This document shows, piece by piece, positions 1 to 7,713 of a stretch of 64,000 bases of DNA. Each line of letters starts with the position of its first letter. Positions within the stretch are counted from its first letter, which is position 1. The position numbers and the translations under genes were made by a program. The DNA is taken from NCBI GenBank assembly GCA_019637395.1, contig JAHBVR010000026.1:1-64000 (forward strand). Reading direction: 5' to 3'. The notes under the pieces were generated by a model that did not search any database, was not told where the DNA came from, and worked only from the letters and a program-made list of their open reading frames with translations. The stretch comes from Vulcanimicrobiota bacterium. GTDB lineage: Bacteria > Vulcanimicrobiota > Xenobia > Xenobiales > JADMJV01.

Positions 1-52
1 AAGCTTCATTTGAACATCCCCCGACATCTTGGTGGCACCGAAGTTCCTGATC

Positions 53-427
53 TTAGCGGTTCGCTCCTGGTGAAACGCATTTCGCGGCTTGCATGAGCTG
101 CTGCAGCCGTCGTTTCGACAGTCCCAGGATTTGGGGTAGCTCATCTTTGGTCTCGAGTTTCCAAAATATCGTGATCCACCGTGATTTTTCAAAGTAGTTC
201 AACTCGGAAAACCATTTTTGTTGTAGCGGGATGGGGCGCCGTAGCACCGCCCCCGGGCGGAGCAGCGCGTTCTCGAGACGAAACAAAATCTCGCTGCCGG
301 GAGTCAGCCAGCCCAAGCGCAGAATTCGCAAGACTTCTCTAACGGCAGGTTCTTGATGCTGCTTCAGTGACGCCAGGCGCTTGACAACACTTCGGTAGTC
401 ATCCCAGGCTGAATTCCCTCTCTTCAT
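53..427 (-). CDS. Small HTH-like protein of unknown function
   Basis: This encodes a 124-residue basic protein. I do not recognise the family. The C-terminal third (DELPQILGLSKRRLQQLM) reads like a helix-turn-helix: a helix, a GLS turn, then a basic recognition-like helix. DNA binding is therefore plausible but unproven. I chose the ATG at 427 because AGGAGG lies 8 bases upstream of it. The in-frame ATG at 460 has AGGAG almost touching the start codon, which is too close. Three 11-bp direct repeats lie just upstream of the gene (466-498) and could be its own operator. The gene stands alone and reads towards the window edge. It could also be a remnant of a mobile-element accessory gene, though no transposase is adjacent. 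Confidence 0.6.
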   Translation of the reverse strand: MKRGNSAWDDYRSVVKRLASLKQHQEPAVREVLRILRLGWLTPGSEILFRLENALLRPGAVLRRPIPLQQKWFSELNYFEKSRWITIFWKLETKDELPQILGLSKRRLQQLMQAAKCVSPGANR

Positions 428-465
428 GACCCGGCTCCTCCTGATTGAAGAGTCTGGCATGCTCC

Positions 466-498
466 TATCAACGAGTTATCAACGCATTATCAACGCCC
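466..498. repeat. Three tandem 11-bp iterons (TATCAACG core)
   Basis: TATCAACGAGT, TATCAACGCAT and TATCAACGCCC follow each other without a gap. The 8-base core is identical and the period is close to one helical turn, so a protein would meet each copy on the same DNA face. They lie 39-71 bases upstream of the start of the HTH-like gene at 53-427. On that gene's strand they read CGTTGATA and include GATAAT-like hexamers. An operator is the simplest reading; three iterons alone are too few to argue for a replication origin. Confidence 0.6.
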
Positions 499-621
499 GA
501 GAGAAATGGAATAAATTTCACACTCCCAGACGTTGCACGCCCCGATTCCCGGTATAAAGTTGAGATTCGATGAAATTTAATCAAACAAGTTTTTCAGGCC
601 ATCATGAGCCACCACGGACGA

Positions 622-1812
622 TTAGTGTTGTTGCTGGTGGATGGCCCGCACTTCTTCTCTCACCCAGGCGAGCATTCTTTGATAGGGCGGGTCTTCCACC
701 GGCTTGATACCGGACAGGTCGGTCTGAATGCCGTTGCGCGCCACCAGCACCTTCCAGCCCAGATCTAGATTCTTGTCCCGCGCCAGCCGTAGAGGGCTGG
801 CTTCCAGGCACAGTCCGTGATCGACGACGATGACCTGATCGGGGCCCTCGAAAGAACGAAAGAAAGCCACCGGAACTTTCCAAGGCTGACTCGCTTCCTG
901 CCAGTTTTCGGCCAGGGGAAACGGATCGGCTCCTTCCAGGTGGAGCTGATGGTTCTCCCCGGCGTGCTGAAAGGTGAGCAAAGGTTGTCCAGCGCTCGCC
1001 GACCAGCGAATGTCGGAGGCCAGGTGCCCGGCCAGGCTGAAATGAGCTACCCGGCTCGGAGGCGTGGCCAGGCGCGGCCTGTCAAACACTTGATTCCCTA
1101 CGGCGTAGTGGTGGGCCGGTAAGGCTTCGGGCGCGGGAACAACCAGCTGGTGGTCTGCCGGCCCCAGGTAGTAACGAGCGAAAAGCAGATCCCCGGCAGG
1201 TGCCTCAGGGTTGAGGCGGCGCCCATCCAGCCTGACCGGGGCGGTGGCGTAAGCCAGCTTTTGGGCAAAGGTGGAGGCCAACTGAGCCCGCACCGGGCCC
1301 AGGTTCGGGCTCTGCAGAGTCAGCCGCAGCAGGGGTTGCTCGCTGCCCTGCGGAGGCGGTCCGGCTTCCAGGCCGTTCTGAGTGAGTTTCCAGAATCCAC
1401 AGTCCAATCCGCAGTCTTGCAGCAAGAGGGAAACCTTGAGCCCCGCTTCCAGATCCATCAAGGCCTGCAACCAGAGCAAGCCGTTGCGCAGCAGGCCCAG
1501 AGCCGGAGCGTTGGATGGGTCATGCCCGCGCGTCAGAAAAGCGGAGAGGCCGTCGAGCCCGACCGAATGGGCGGGAAAAGAGGCGGTCAACAACAGCGTC
1601 TGCCGGCCCAATTGAAGGTGCAAGCCGTTACAACCCAGGGCGAACATGGCGCGGACCCACCAGTTGGCCCAGGAGGCCTGGTCAGACTCGAGGTATTGGC
1701 CGATTTTTTGACGGCTCTTGCTGGGGTCGAGGGTAAATTGTCCGCGCGAGGCCAGCTCTCCCTCACCGCTGAGTTGCTCGAGCAGGCTCTCGACTTCGTC
1801 CAGTTGGCTCAT
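622..1812 (-). CDS. GHKL-like (degenerate) family protein, paralog A
   Basis: This is a 396-residue cytoplasmic protein with no signal peptide or membrane segment. Residues ~8-35 (EQLSGEGELASRGQFTLDP) match the start of the proteins at 18092-19033 and 19030-20379 and the linker region of the kinase-like protein at 54671-56839. A helix-strand-strand block follows (about 45-80). It then has a 'DGRRLNP' block and a C-terminal block ending in QTDLSG (363-368) and 'PVED'. The order of elements resembles the N-terminal ATP-binding fold of HSP90 and histidine kinases, but the ATP-binding Asn and the DxGxG motif are absent. That fold assignment is inference; the paralogy is visible directly. The ATG at 1812 overlaps the stop of the upstream membrane-protein gene (ATGA), so the two are translationally coupled. 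Confidence 0.7.
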   Translation of the reverse strand: MSQLDEVESLLEQLSGEGELASRGQFTLDPSKSRQKIGQYLESDQASWANWWVRAMFALGCNGLHLQLGRQTLLLTASFPAHSVGLDGLSAFLTRGHDPSNAPALGLLRNGLLWLQALMDLEAGLKVSLLLQDCGLDCGFWKLTQNGLEAGPPPQGSEQPLLRLTLQSPNLGPVRAQLASTFAQKLAYATAPVRLDGRRLNPEAPAGDLLFARYYLGPADHQLVVPAPEALPAHHYAVGNQVFDRPRLATPPSRVAHFSLAGHLASDIRWSASAGQPLLTFQHAGENHQLHLEGADPFPLAENWQEASQPWKVPVAFFRSFEGPDQVIVVDHGLCLEASPLRLARDKNLDLGWKVLVARNGIQTDLSGIKPVEDPPYQRMLAWVREEVRAIHQQQH

Positions 1813-2447
1813 TCCAGGGAGAAGCCGAGGCGTTTGCGCAGGTACTGACCGAGCAGGTGGGAGAGCAGGAAAGCGAACGGAATGGCCGGACTCAGAGCGG
1901 TCGGCCAGAGATAGATCGAAGTCGCGGCGGCAGCCAGCAGCCCCAGCATCAGCAGGCCGTCCAGAGAGAGCGGAGGCCGGACCAGCAAATAGGCCAGACT
2001 GCCCAGCATGCGGTTGCCTTTGTCGGTGTCCCGGCCGCTCAGATAAAAGGAGTGGATCATACTGGCCCAGACCGAGGCGAACAGCCACAGCGGCAGCAGA
2101 TCCAGCAGCAGATAGGGACCGGGGGTGAAAAGATGGCTCAGGGGAAACTCCGCCACCAGCGCTCCCATGGCGACCAGGGTGGCGAAGCCCCACACAAAGC
2201 CTGTGCCCATACAGCCCAGACCCATGGCCGACTTGAAGTCCTTGGCCTGGGGAAGTTGGGCCTGGTCGGCCAGGATGGCCCCTTTGAGAACCTGGCTGCA
2301 GTATCCCAAGAGCAGAAAGGGCAAAATGGCTGCGCTGAAACCGGGTCCCAGGAGGTGCAGGCTGGCTTGCGAGAACAGCATCAGGTTGATCAGCGAGAGC
2401 GGATCGCGCGTCAGAGCCAGGAGGGCGGCGCTTAAACTGGTTTTCAA
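1809..2447 (-). CDS. Multi-pass membrane protein, unknown function
   Basis: A 212-residue hydrophobic protein with about five predicted membrane segments (roughly residues 15-40, 40-55, 80-100, 105-135 and 165-200) and a basic C-terminus (RKRLGFSLE). I do not recognise the family; the layout loosely recalls DUF4013-type proteins. I prefer a TTG start at 2447: it overlaps the stop of the upstream gene as TTGA and follows GGAGGAGAA. An in-frame ATG at 2480 would give a 37-base overlap with the upstream gene and no better ribosome-binding site. The gene is the middle member of a three-gene coupled operon (2444-3187, this gene, 622-1812). It probably acts at the inner membrane together with its neighbours. 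Confidence 0.6.
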   Translation of the reverse strand: MKTSLSAALLALTRDPLSLINLMLFSQASLHLLGPGFSAAILPFLLLGYCSQVLKGAILADQAQLPQAKDFKSAMGLGCMGTGFVWGFATLVAMGALVAEFPLSHLFTPGPYLLLDLLPLWLFASVWASMIHSFYLSGRDTDKGNRMLGSLAYLLVRPPLSLDGLLMLGLLAAAATSIYLWPTALSPAIPFAFLLSHLLGQYLRKRLGFSLE

Positions 2448-3187
2448 TTCTCCTCCCAGGGCAGGACGGGTCGGGACCAACTCGGCTCGGAGTCAGCCAG
2501 GGCCGGCCAGTGATTTTCCGGATAGGTATTGGTGAAACGCCCGCCGCTGGGCACCGCGTAGTGGGGGAGGTCCAGCTTGTGGGCCAGCCGGCGGCCGTCC
2601 CGGTGGCTCGGTTCGATACCTGAAATGCCGCTCTGGACCCGTACGAAACCTCCGTCTCCCAGCCAGAGGGACACCGAGTAGCTGACTTCTTCACCCGCTT
2701 TGGCTTGCTTCAAGCCGGAGACGACCGCCTGGGCGCGGCTCAGGTCAGTTCCGAAGCGAGTCAACTGCTGCCCCAGGAAGGTGCGGTGGTGCCAGACCTG
2801 ACCGCTTTCCAGGTCTAATTCAGTCCAAAGCTGCGAAAAAACACGATAGCAAAGGAATGGAAGGCTGAGCGCTACCAGCAATACCGCCGACCAGTTCCAG
2901 CACAGCAGAGTCAGGAGCACGAGCAGAGCCAGTTGAACTTTCTGGGAGCGCTCCGGCACTCTTTCGCGATAGCTGTTCTCCGCCACCCACTCCGGCGCCT
3001 GGCCAATCCGCCGCCAACTGGGTGAAAGGGTGAAGACCAGCAACCCGGCCAGGATCCCCCAGGGAAGGCCGGCCTGGGCCACCGCCGCCCCGGCCGTCCC
3101 GGCGAAGAGGCTGCGTAGAGCGTAAAAACAGAGAGGTCGTCCGGGTAGTAAGTCGCTTGCCTCGGGCCAGGCCAACTCGGATTCCAT
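2444..3187 (-). CDS. Membrane protein with soluble C-terminal domain
   Basis: A 247-residue protein with two hydrophobic hairpins (about residues 22-55 and 83-117) and then a ~130-residue soluble tail. The tail begins after 'ELDLESGQVWHHRT', an arrangement like that of small bacterial PH-like or DUF-type membrane proteins in which a beta-rich domain follows paired helices. No catalytic motif is visible. It is first in the operon that continues with another membrane protein (4-base overlap) and GHKL-like paralog A. The divergent gene at 3272 leaves 84 bases for promoters. Confidence 0.6.
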   Translation of the reverse strand: MESELAWPEASDLLPGRPLCFYALRSLFAGTAGAAVAQAGLPWGILAGLLVFTLSPSWRRIGQAPEWVAENSYRERVPERSQKVQLALLVLLTLLCWNWSAVLLVALSLPFLCYRVFSQLWTELDLESGQVWHHRTFLGQQLTRFGTDLSRAQAVVSGLKQAKAGEEVSYSVSLWLGDGGFVRVQSGISGIEPSHRDGRRLAHKLDLPHYAVPSGGRFTNTYPENHWPALADSEPSWSRPVLPWEEN

Positions 3188-3271
3188 GAGTGGTTACTTC
3201 GGGCTTGGCGCGCCGGTTCCCGTGCCAGGCGGTTTGGAAATCTTTCAGGGCGGTTTTTTAGACTTGGATTC

Positions 3272-4354
3272 ATGCAGATTCAGAGCCTCCCTTCAGCGCA
3301 GCTTGCGCGGACGCTTAATAAAGCGCCGCAGCCGGCCGATCCCCAGCCGCCGGCGGAAAAACCCGACCTGTGGCACGACGGACGTCCCTGGAACCACTAC
3401 AATCAGCCGGCCACGCTGGTGGCCAGCGACCAGGACGGGCGCCAGACTCTGAGCGGATTTCGCTGGGGTTGGACCGAGGCCGCCGACAAGAAAGACTGGG
3501 AACCTCACTTTCAGAACACCACCGTCGATACCAAGAAACTCAAAGACGTGCATTTCTACCTGGAACACTTTTACCCGGCCGGTCACGCCGCCCTGGTCTT
3601 TGAATTCGATGGCCCCGCCGTGCAAGGAGCGGATGGAAAAACCACCAACAAGCTGGTCTACTCGATCGAAGCCCGGCGCAAAGAAGGCGAAAGCTGGACA
3701 GCCGCCCGCGGCCTGAAAAAGACCATGGGCGTGGTTCATCAACTGATGACCTTTGAAGATGCCCGGCAGTGGGTGACGCGCCGCCAGGCCGCCAGTCTGG
3801 AAACTCGCCGGCTCGACTTGAGCGACGAAGAAAAGCAGCGTATGCTGAGCACCGCCCTGAGCGAGGCGGTGGCCGACCGGACCGGCGAGTATTACCATAC
3901 CACCCGTAACTCCTGTTACTCGGGGCTGCAAAAAGTGATGTGCAAAGCCCTGCCGGAAAAGGGCATCATGATGATGAGTCCGATCACGGCTGGACTGATC
4001 ATGCGCCCGGACGACTTCATGACCAGCCAGTACAACACGGTACTCAAGCGCATGCACATTCATTCGCGCGAGAGCGCCCGGTGCTATGTGCCCGACGCCC
4101 AAATGCACCCGGAAAAGCGCGCCGAGCGCCTGAAGCGACTCACCGGCCAGGCCGATTGGATCAGTGGAATCGCCCGCCAGTCCTGGTTCCCCAGCTTCGC
4201 CCGTTTAACCGGCGGCGCCCTGGGCGCCAGCCTGGGGGTGGCGTTGGGACACAATCTGTTGCTGGGTGGATTGGCCGGTTACATCGGCTATCGGGGAGCC
4301 GGCATCGGTGCCGACCTGCTCGAAGGCAACGCCACCCGTACCATCGCTAACTAA
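3272..4354 (+). CDS. DUF4105-like (Lnb-type) putative cysteine peptidase
   Basis: A 360-residue protein. The central part carries features of DUF4105 proteins, which share the NlpC/P60-like cysteine-peptidase fold: 'GHAALVFEF' with a His (about residue 108), 'VYSIEARRKEGES', then 'YYHTTRNSCYSG' with the candidate Cys nucleophile (about residue 214). In the family, Lnb of Myxococcus and related lipoproteins use this arrangement. The last ~60 residues are Gly/Ala-rich and hydrophobic (GGALGASLGVALGHNLLLGGLAGYIGYRGAGIGADLL), a glycine-zipper membrane-inserting hairpin. No N-terminal signal peptide is seen; the protein opens MQIQSLPS, a start shared with the M20 peptidase at 22105-23952. Its stop overlaps the convergent VOC gene by 8 bases. 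Confidence 0.6.
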   Translation: MQIQSLPSAQLARTLNKAPQPADPQPPAEKPDLWHDGRPWNHYNQPATLVASDQDGRQTLSGFRWGWTEAADKKDWEPHFQNTTVDTKKLKDVHFYLEHFYPAGHAALVFEFDGPAVQGADGKTTNKLVYSIEARRKEGESWTAARGLKKTMGVVHQLMTFEDARQWVTRRQAASLETRRLDLSDEEKQRMLSTALSEAVADRTGEYYHTTRNSCYSGLQKVMCKALPEKGIMMMSPITAGLIMRPDDFMTSQYNTVLKRMHIHSRESARCYVPDAQMHPEKRAERLKRLTGQADWISGIARQSWFPSFARLTGGALGASLGVALGHNLLLGGLAGYIGYRGAGIGADLLEGNATRTIAN

Positions 4355-4691
4355 TTTGGAAGTGAGGGTTCTCGATGATTCCCAGGGTGTTCCCCTGGGG
4401 ATCGGTGAGGGTGGCCACCCAGATGCCGCCGCCCACGTTCTTCGGCTCGTCCTTGGGTTGGGCGCCGTTGGCGATCAGCTCTTTCCAGGCCTCCTGAATC
4501 TTCTCCACTCCCCAATAGGTCTCGCTGCTGGTTCCGTCCGGAACGAGTCCCAGTTCGTAGCCGCCCACGTTAAAGCCCACGTAAAACGGCTCGTCAAAAT
4601 AGGCTGCGGAACCAAGCATCTTTTCATACCAGGCTTTGCCGGCGGCCAGGTCTTTAGCCGGATAGATAACGGTGCGCAAACCTAAGAACAT
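4347..4691 (-). CDS. VOC/glyoxalase-family protein
   Basis: A 114-residue single-domain protein of the vicinal oxygen chelate superfamily. It opens with the beta-alpha-beta unit 'VIYPAKDLAAGKAWYEKMLG' and ends with the typical 'ATLTDPQGNTLGIIENP', in which the Glu of the last strand is a usual metal ligand. VOC proteins include glyoxalases, dioxygenases and antibiotic-binding proteins, so the substrate cannot be named. I chose the ATG at 4691 because AGAAGGAG precedes it and family homology begins there; the longer frame upstream is antisense-like read-through of the protease gene. It overlaps the end of the subtilase gene by 10 bases, so the two are cotranscribed. Confidence 0.8.
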   Translation of the reverse strand: MFLGLRTVIYPAKDLAAGKAWYEKMLGSAAYFDEPFYVGFNVGGYELGLVPDGTSSETYWGVEKIQEAWKELIANGAQPKDEPKNVGGGIWVATLTDPQGNTLGIIENPHFQIS

Positions 4692-6058
4692 GCGTTTCTC
4701 CTTCTGAGGCTCAGGCCGGCCAGTAGTGCCAAAAATAGCCCTACCGGCAGGTGCCGCCGCAGTTGCTGATAAGCGGCTACTTCCTGAGCTTTGGCCACGG
4801 CTCGGCCGGCATCCACGATACCGGCTCCATAGCCTTGCTTTTTGCCCTTGGCCCCTTTGGAACGGGCCGTTTCCTTGAGAATCTTCTCGACCGCCTCGGG
4901 ACCCTGCACGCCGGTGGACACCACCAGGGAGGCTACGCCGGCCACGTGGGCGGCCGCCATCGAGGTCCCAGACCACTGATAATAGCCGGAGTGACGTGCG
5001 TCGCCCTGGCGGATGGTGTTCTGCACGATACCGCTGTAGTCGGTCTGGCGATTCTTGCCGCCCGGGGCGGCAAGGTCGATCTTGGGCCCGCGACTACTGT
5101 AGTCCGTCAGCTTTCCTTTGTAGTCCACCGCGGACACGGCCAGCACTTCCGGGTAGGCGGCGGGGTAGGGGATTTCTTCGTTGCCCTTGACGCCGGTGGC
5201 GGCGATGATCACCGCGCCTTGACTGCGGGCGTGTTTGACGGCCTCGTGCAGGACCTCACTGGATTTGGGGCCGCCCAGGCCCAGCACCAGAACCTGGGCT
5301 TTCCGATCGCCGGCTAAGCGGATGGCTGCGGCCACGTCGGCCATGCTACCGCGACCCTGGCGGTCCAGTACTTTGAAGGGCATGATCTGCGCCTCATAAG
5401 CAATGCCCGCGGCGCCTTTGCCGTTGTTGGTGGACTGGGCGATGGTGCCGGCCATGTGAGTTCCCTGGCCTTGCTCGTCCCTCGCTTCGGCGTGCTCGCG
5501 CACGAAGTCATAGCCTTCCAGGACCTTCAGGTTCTCGAGGTCCTCTAACCTGTGGTGGCCCTCGGCGTTCCAGTAAGCCAGCCCGGTGTCCACCATGGCC
5601 ACGCGCACGTTCTGCCCAGCATTGTGCTTCCAGCCGCCCTCTACGTTGACCATCTGCAGGTTCCACTGGATCTTATAAAGCGGGTCGTCCGGGAATTTTT
5701 GGGTGTTGTTGAGGGTGGTGGTCGGGCCCGGCTCGGAAGCCGCCTCGTAGACGTAGTTGGGGCTGACGGCCGTGACCCGGTCATCTTTGTTCAAGGCGGC
5801 CAGGGTATCCAACAGCTGGCTTTCCTCGACCCGGGCGATCATCAGTTTGTCGCGCCGCGAGTGAGCGGACACGAATTCCAGCCGCACCCCGTGGTCTCGC
5901 GCCAGGGCGGCGGGATCGGCATCGTCTTCCATATCGAGCACCAGCATTCCCTGAAGGCGCCCATCAATCACGGGGCCCCAGGTGCTTTCGGCCACGGTCT
6001 GCGCCCGGGCGCCGGTCAGACTGGCGCCCACCAGAGCGGCGCACAGGAGCTTTTTCAT
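4682..6058 (-). CDS. Secreted subtilisin-like serine protease (S8)
   Basis: A 458-residue preproprotein. Residues 1-19 form a signal peptide ending in ARA-Q, about 30-105 an inhibitor-like propeptide, and about 150-420 the S8 domain. The catalytic triad is visible: D157 in VAMVDTG, H201 in GTHMAGT, S366 in SGTSMAAAHVAG. The region that normally reads AAGN, carrying the oxyanion-hole Asn, reads AATGVKGN here (286-293), so this Asn is displaced or absent. The C-terminus has a hydrophobic segment followed by SLRRRNACS, which suggests membrane anchoring or a PEP-CTERM-like sorting tail. The protein should act outside the cytoplasm. It is the first gene of a two-gene unit with the VOC protein. Confidence 0.85.
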   Translation of the reverse strand: MKKLLCAALVGASLTGARAQTVAESTWGPVIDGRLQGMLVLDMEDDADPAALARDHGVRLEFVSAHSRRDKLMIARVEESQLLDTLAALNKDDRVTAVSPNYVYEAASEPGPTTTLNNTQKFPDDPLYKIQWNLQMVNVEGGWKHNAGQNVRVAMVDTGLAYWNAEGHHRLEDLENLKVLEGYDFVREHAEARDEQGQGTHMAGTIAQSTNNGKGAAGIAYEAQIMPFKVLDRQGRGSMADVAAAIRLAGDRKAQVLVLGLGGPKSSEVLHEAVKHARSQGAVIIAATGVKGNEEIPYPAAYPEVLAVSAVDYKGKLTDYSSRGPKIDLAAPGGKNRQTDYSGIVQNTIRQGDARHSGYYQWSGTSMAAAHVAGVASLVVSTGVQGPEAVEKILKETARSKGAKGKKQGYGAGIVDAGRAVAKAQEVAAYQQLRRHLPVGLFLALLAGLSLRRRNACS

Positions 6059-6074
6059 CGGACGATTCCCCCTT

Positions 6075-6174
6075 ACTTTCGTGTTCCAAGGGGGGGCTAA
6101 CGCGCCTCCCCCCTCGACCCCCCCACTTTCGTTTTCCAGGGGGGCTAACGCGCCTTCCCCTGGACCCCCACTTT
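6075..6174. repeat. Palindromic repeat dimer, locus 1 of 3
   Basis: Two head-to-tail copies of a ~50-bp unit start at 6075 and 6125 (ACTTTCG, TTCCA, a G-run, CTAACGCGCCT, a C-run), and a third copy begins at 6170. On the minus strand each unit reads GGGGGTCC, AGGGG, AGGCG, GTTAGCCCCC, CTGGAA. This matches the core of the repeats at 14951-15040 and 41768-41870. Each unit can fold into a G/C-rich hairpin. It lies directly after the stop codon of the O-methyltransferase and before the subtilase gene. Confidence 0.75.
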
Positions 6175-6817
6175 AACGTTTGCGAGCCAAGGTCAGACCG
6201 TCGGCCAGCGGTAGCATGCTGATGGTGAACCGTGAGTCCGCCTGCAGCTTGCGGTTGAGCGCGCGCAGGGCCTCGGTGTCGGGATCGCGGACACTTTCGT
6301 CGGCCACCGCTCCCGACCAGAGCACATTGTCAATCAAAATCAGCCCGCCGGCGCGCAGCCGCTTGTAGGACGCTTCCAAATAAGCATCATAATTGACCTT
6401 GTCGGCGTCCAGAAAGACCAGGTCATAGGGGCCCGGCAACTCCTTGAGAGTGTCCAGAGCCGGGCCCAGGTGTAGAGTGATCTTGTCCTGCTGCCCGGCC
6501 GCCTGCCAGTAGTGCCGTGCTATAGCGGTGGTTTCCTCGTCGACGTCGCAGGTATCGATATACCCGTCGGCCGGCAAGGCCAGGCTCATGGCCAGCGAGC
6601 TGTAACCGGTAAAGCAACCGATCTCCAGAATGCGGCGGGCGCCCAGCAATTCCACCAGCAGAGCCATAAACTGGCCCTGCTCCGGCGCGATCTGCATCTG
6701 GCTGCGCGGATGGGCCGCCGTCTCGGCTCGCAATTGCCGGAGCACCTCGGGCTCGCGTAGCGAGACCGAATGCAGGTAGTCGATGAGGCGGTCATCCAGA
6801 GTCAGTGCTTTGGGCAT
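6173..6817 (-). CDS. SAM-dependent O-methyltransferase
   Basis: A 214-residue class I methyltransferase of the caffeoyl-CoA/catechol O-methyltransferase family (methyltransf_3). The SAM-binding motif I is 'ILEIGCFTGYSSLAMSLAL' (about residues 63-81). 'TCDVDEE' provides the acidic residue for the ribose, 'DLVFLDADKVNYDAYLE' the metal-binding Asp pair, and 'LIDNVLWSG' the following strand. Family members transfer a methyl group to a catechol or related hydroxyl in a metal-dependent way; the natural substrate is not predictable here. The length is typical. It is monocistronic and its stop codon abuts the palindromic repeat at 6075-6174. Confidence 0.88.
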   Translation of the reverse strand: MPKALTLDDRLIDYLHSVSLREPEVLRQLRAETAAHPRSQMQIAPEQGQFMALLVELLGARRILEIGCFTGYSSLAMSLALPADGYIDTCDVDEETTAIARHYWQAAGQQDKITLHLGPALDTLKELPGPYDLVFLDADKVNYDAYLEASYKRLRAGGLILIDNVLWSGAVADESVRDPDTEALRALNRKLQADSRFTISMLPLADGLTLARKR

Positions 6818-6850
6818 TCCCAGGGCTTTCTTTCGAAGGGTGGGAATCCT

Positions 6851-7147
6851 TCAGTGATGAGCGTGCTGGCGGCGGGTCTCCCAGCCCTTTTTGGCGGCCG
6901 CCGAGCGCTTGGCGTGGCTCTGACTGGAGCCGCCTTTGCGTCCACCTTTGCGGGCGGGACTCTTATCGACGGCGTGACCACGGCCCGAACCGCTTTTTTT
7001 GCCCCCTCCGTCCATTTTGTTGACGGTGGCCCAGGCGCGAGCCTCGGCTTCCTTGTGAGACACTCCGCGGTCCTCATAACCTTCGGCGATGTGGTCGGCT
7101 TTGCGCTTTTGCTTATCAGTGTAGGCGCTCTTATCTCCCTGTGGCAT
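6851..7147 (-). CDS. Small basic 'plasmid stabilization'-type protein
   Basis: A 98-residue, very basic protein. The first ~40 residues (GDKSAYTDKQKRKADHIAEGY, followed by EDRGVSHKEAEARAWATVNK) match a small family often annotated as plasmid stabilization protein. The tail is Lys/Gly/Ser-rich (GGKKSGSG, KGGRKGGSS) and ends KKGWETRR, as in histone-like or stress-related small proteins. The family has no firmly established function; nucleic-acid binding fits the charge. It reads away from the divergent helical protein at 7263, with 115 bases between them for regulation. Confidence 0.7.
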   Translation of the reverse strand: MPQGDKSAYTDKQKRKADHIAEGYEDRGVSHKEAEARAWATVNKMDGGGKKSGSGRGHAVDKSPARKGGRKGGSSQSHAKRSAAAKKGWETRRQHAHH

Positions 7148-7262
7148 GGTATCGGCCTCCTTCGGCTTTTTCCCACCATAGCTCCACCAGCGCCTCCCCA
7201 GAAGCCCGGCCTGTCAGATAAGACAGGGTATCTCCGTCCCACCCGGCGTAGTCTCGCCGTTG

Positions 7263-7565
7263 ATGAGCCTGCAAGAAAAACTGAAGCTGCCCGTCGAGGC
7301 CACGCGCAGAGGGGAAAGAGCTCGCGAGGAACTGATTGCCGACCTGGAAAACGAGATGGAAGTCTTGCGCGGCCATCATGAGCGAGCTCCCAAGACCGAG
7401 GTCGGCAAGCAATGGCGCGAAGCCCTGGAGATTTACTTTGAAGCCCTGGAATACGCCCTCGATCTGGCCCGCCAGAACCGTCTCGACGAGCAGGAGGAAT
7501 GGGACAATGTCTATGCTATCTGCGCGGAGGCCGATGAGCTGATGGACGAACTCGAGCGCGCCTAG
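7263..7565 (+). CDS. Small helical protein, unknown function
   Basis: A 100-residue, strongly charged, mostly helical protein (LQEKLKLPVEATRRGERAREELIADLENEME, written here from two adjoining helices with an RRGERA linker; then ALEIYFEALEYALDLARQNRLDEQEEW). Heptad-like spacing suggests a helical bundle or coiled coil. I recognise no family. The ATG at 7263 is used; the TTG three bases upstream is also in frame. The reverse-strand frame at 7131-7412 is rejected because third-position GC and residue composition favour this strand. It is followed after 150 bases by the phosphatidylcholine synthase gene. Confidence 0.6.
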   Translation: MSLQEKLKLPVEATRRGERAREELIADLENEMEVLRGHHERAPKTEVGKQWREALEIYFEALEYALDLARQNRLDEQEEWDNVYAICAEADELMDELERA

Positions 7566-7713
7566 TCAGCGACGATCAACAGGTTGTGCTAGATGGCCGC
7601 GTTTGTAATTATATCTTGTGGTGGCCGGGGTCCCCCCGGACGCCACAAAGGAGTTTTTCAGCGGCCACCTAGCCGCAGGCCTTGACGAAAGGGGAGGAGA
7701 AGGACGTCGGGCT

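Noticed and set aside
1150-1848. Long plus-strand frame opposite GHKL-like paralog A
   Set aside because: It is antisense to a coupled gene, Gln/Arg/Gly-rich in the way expected from complementing GC-rich codons, and has no ribosome-binding site.
1813-2694. N-terminal extension of the paralog A frame up to 2694
   Set aside because: It overlaps two membrane-protein genes in another frame and has shadow-like composition; the ATGA junction at 1812 is the natural start.
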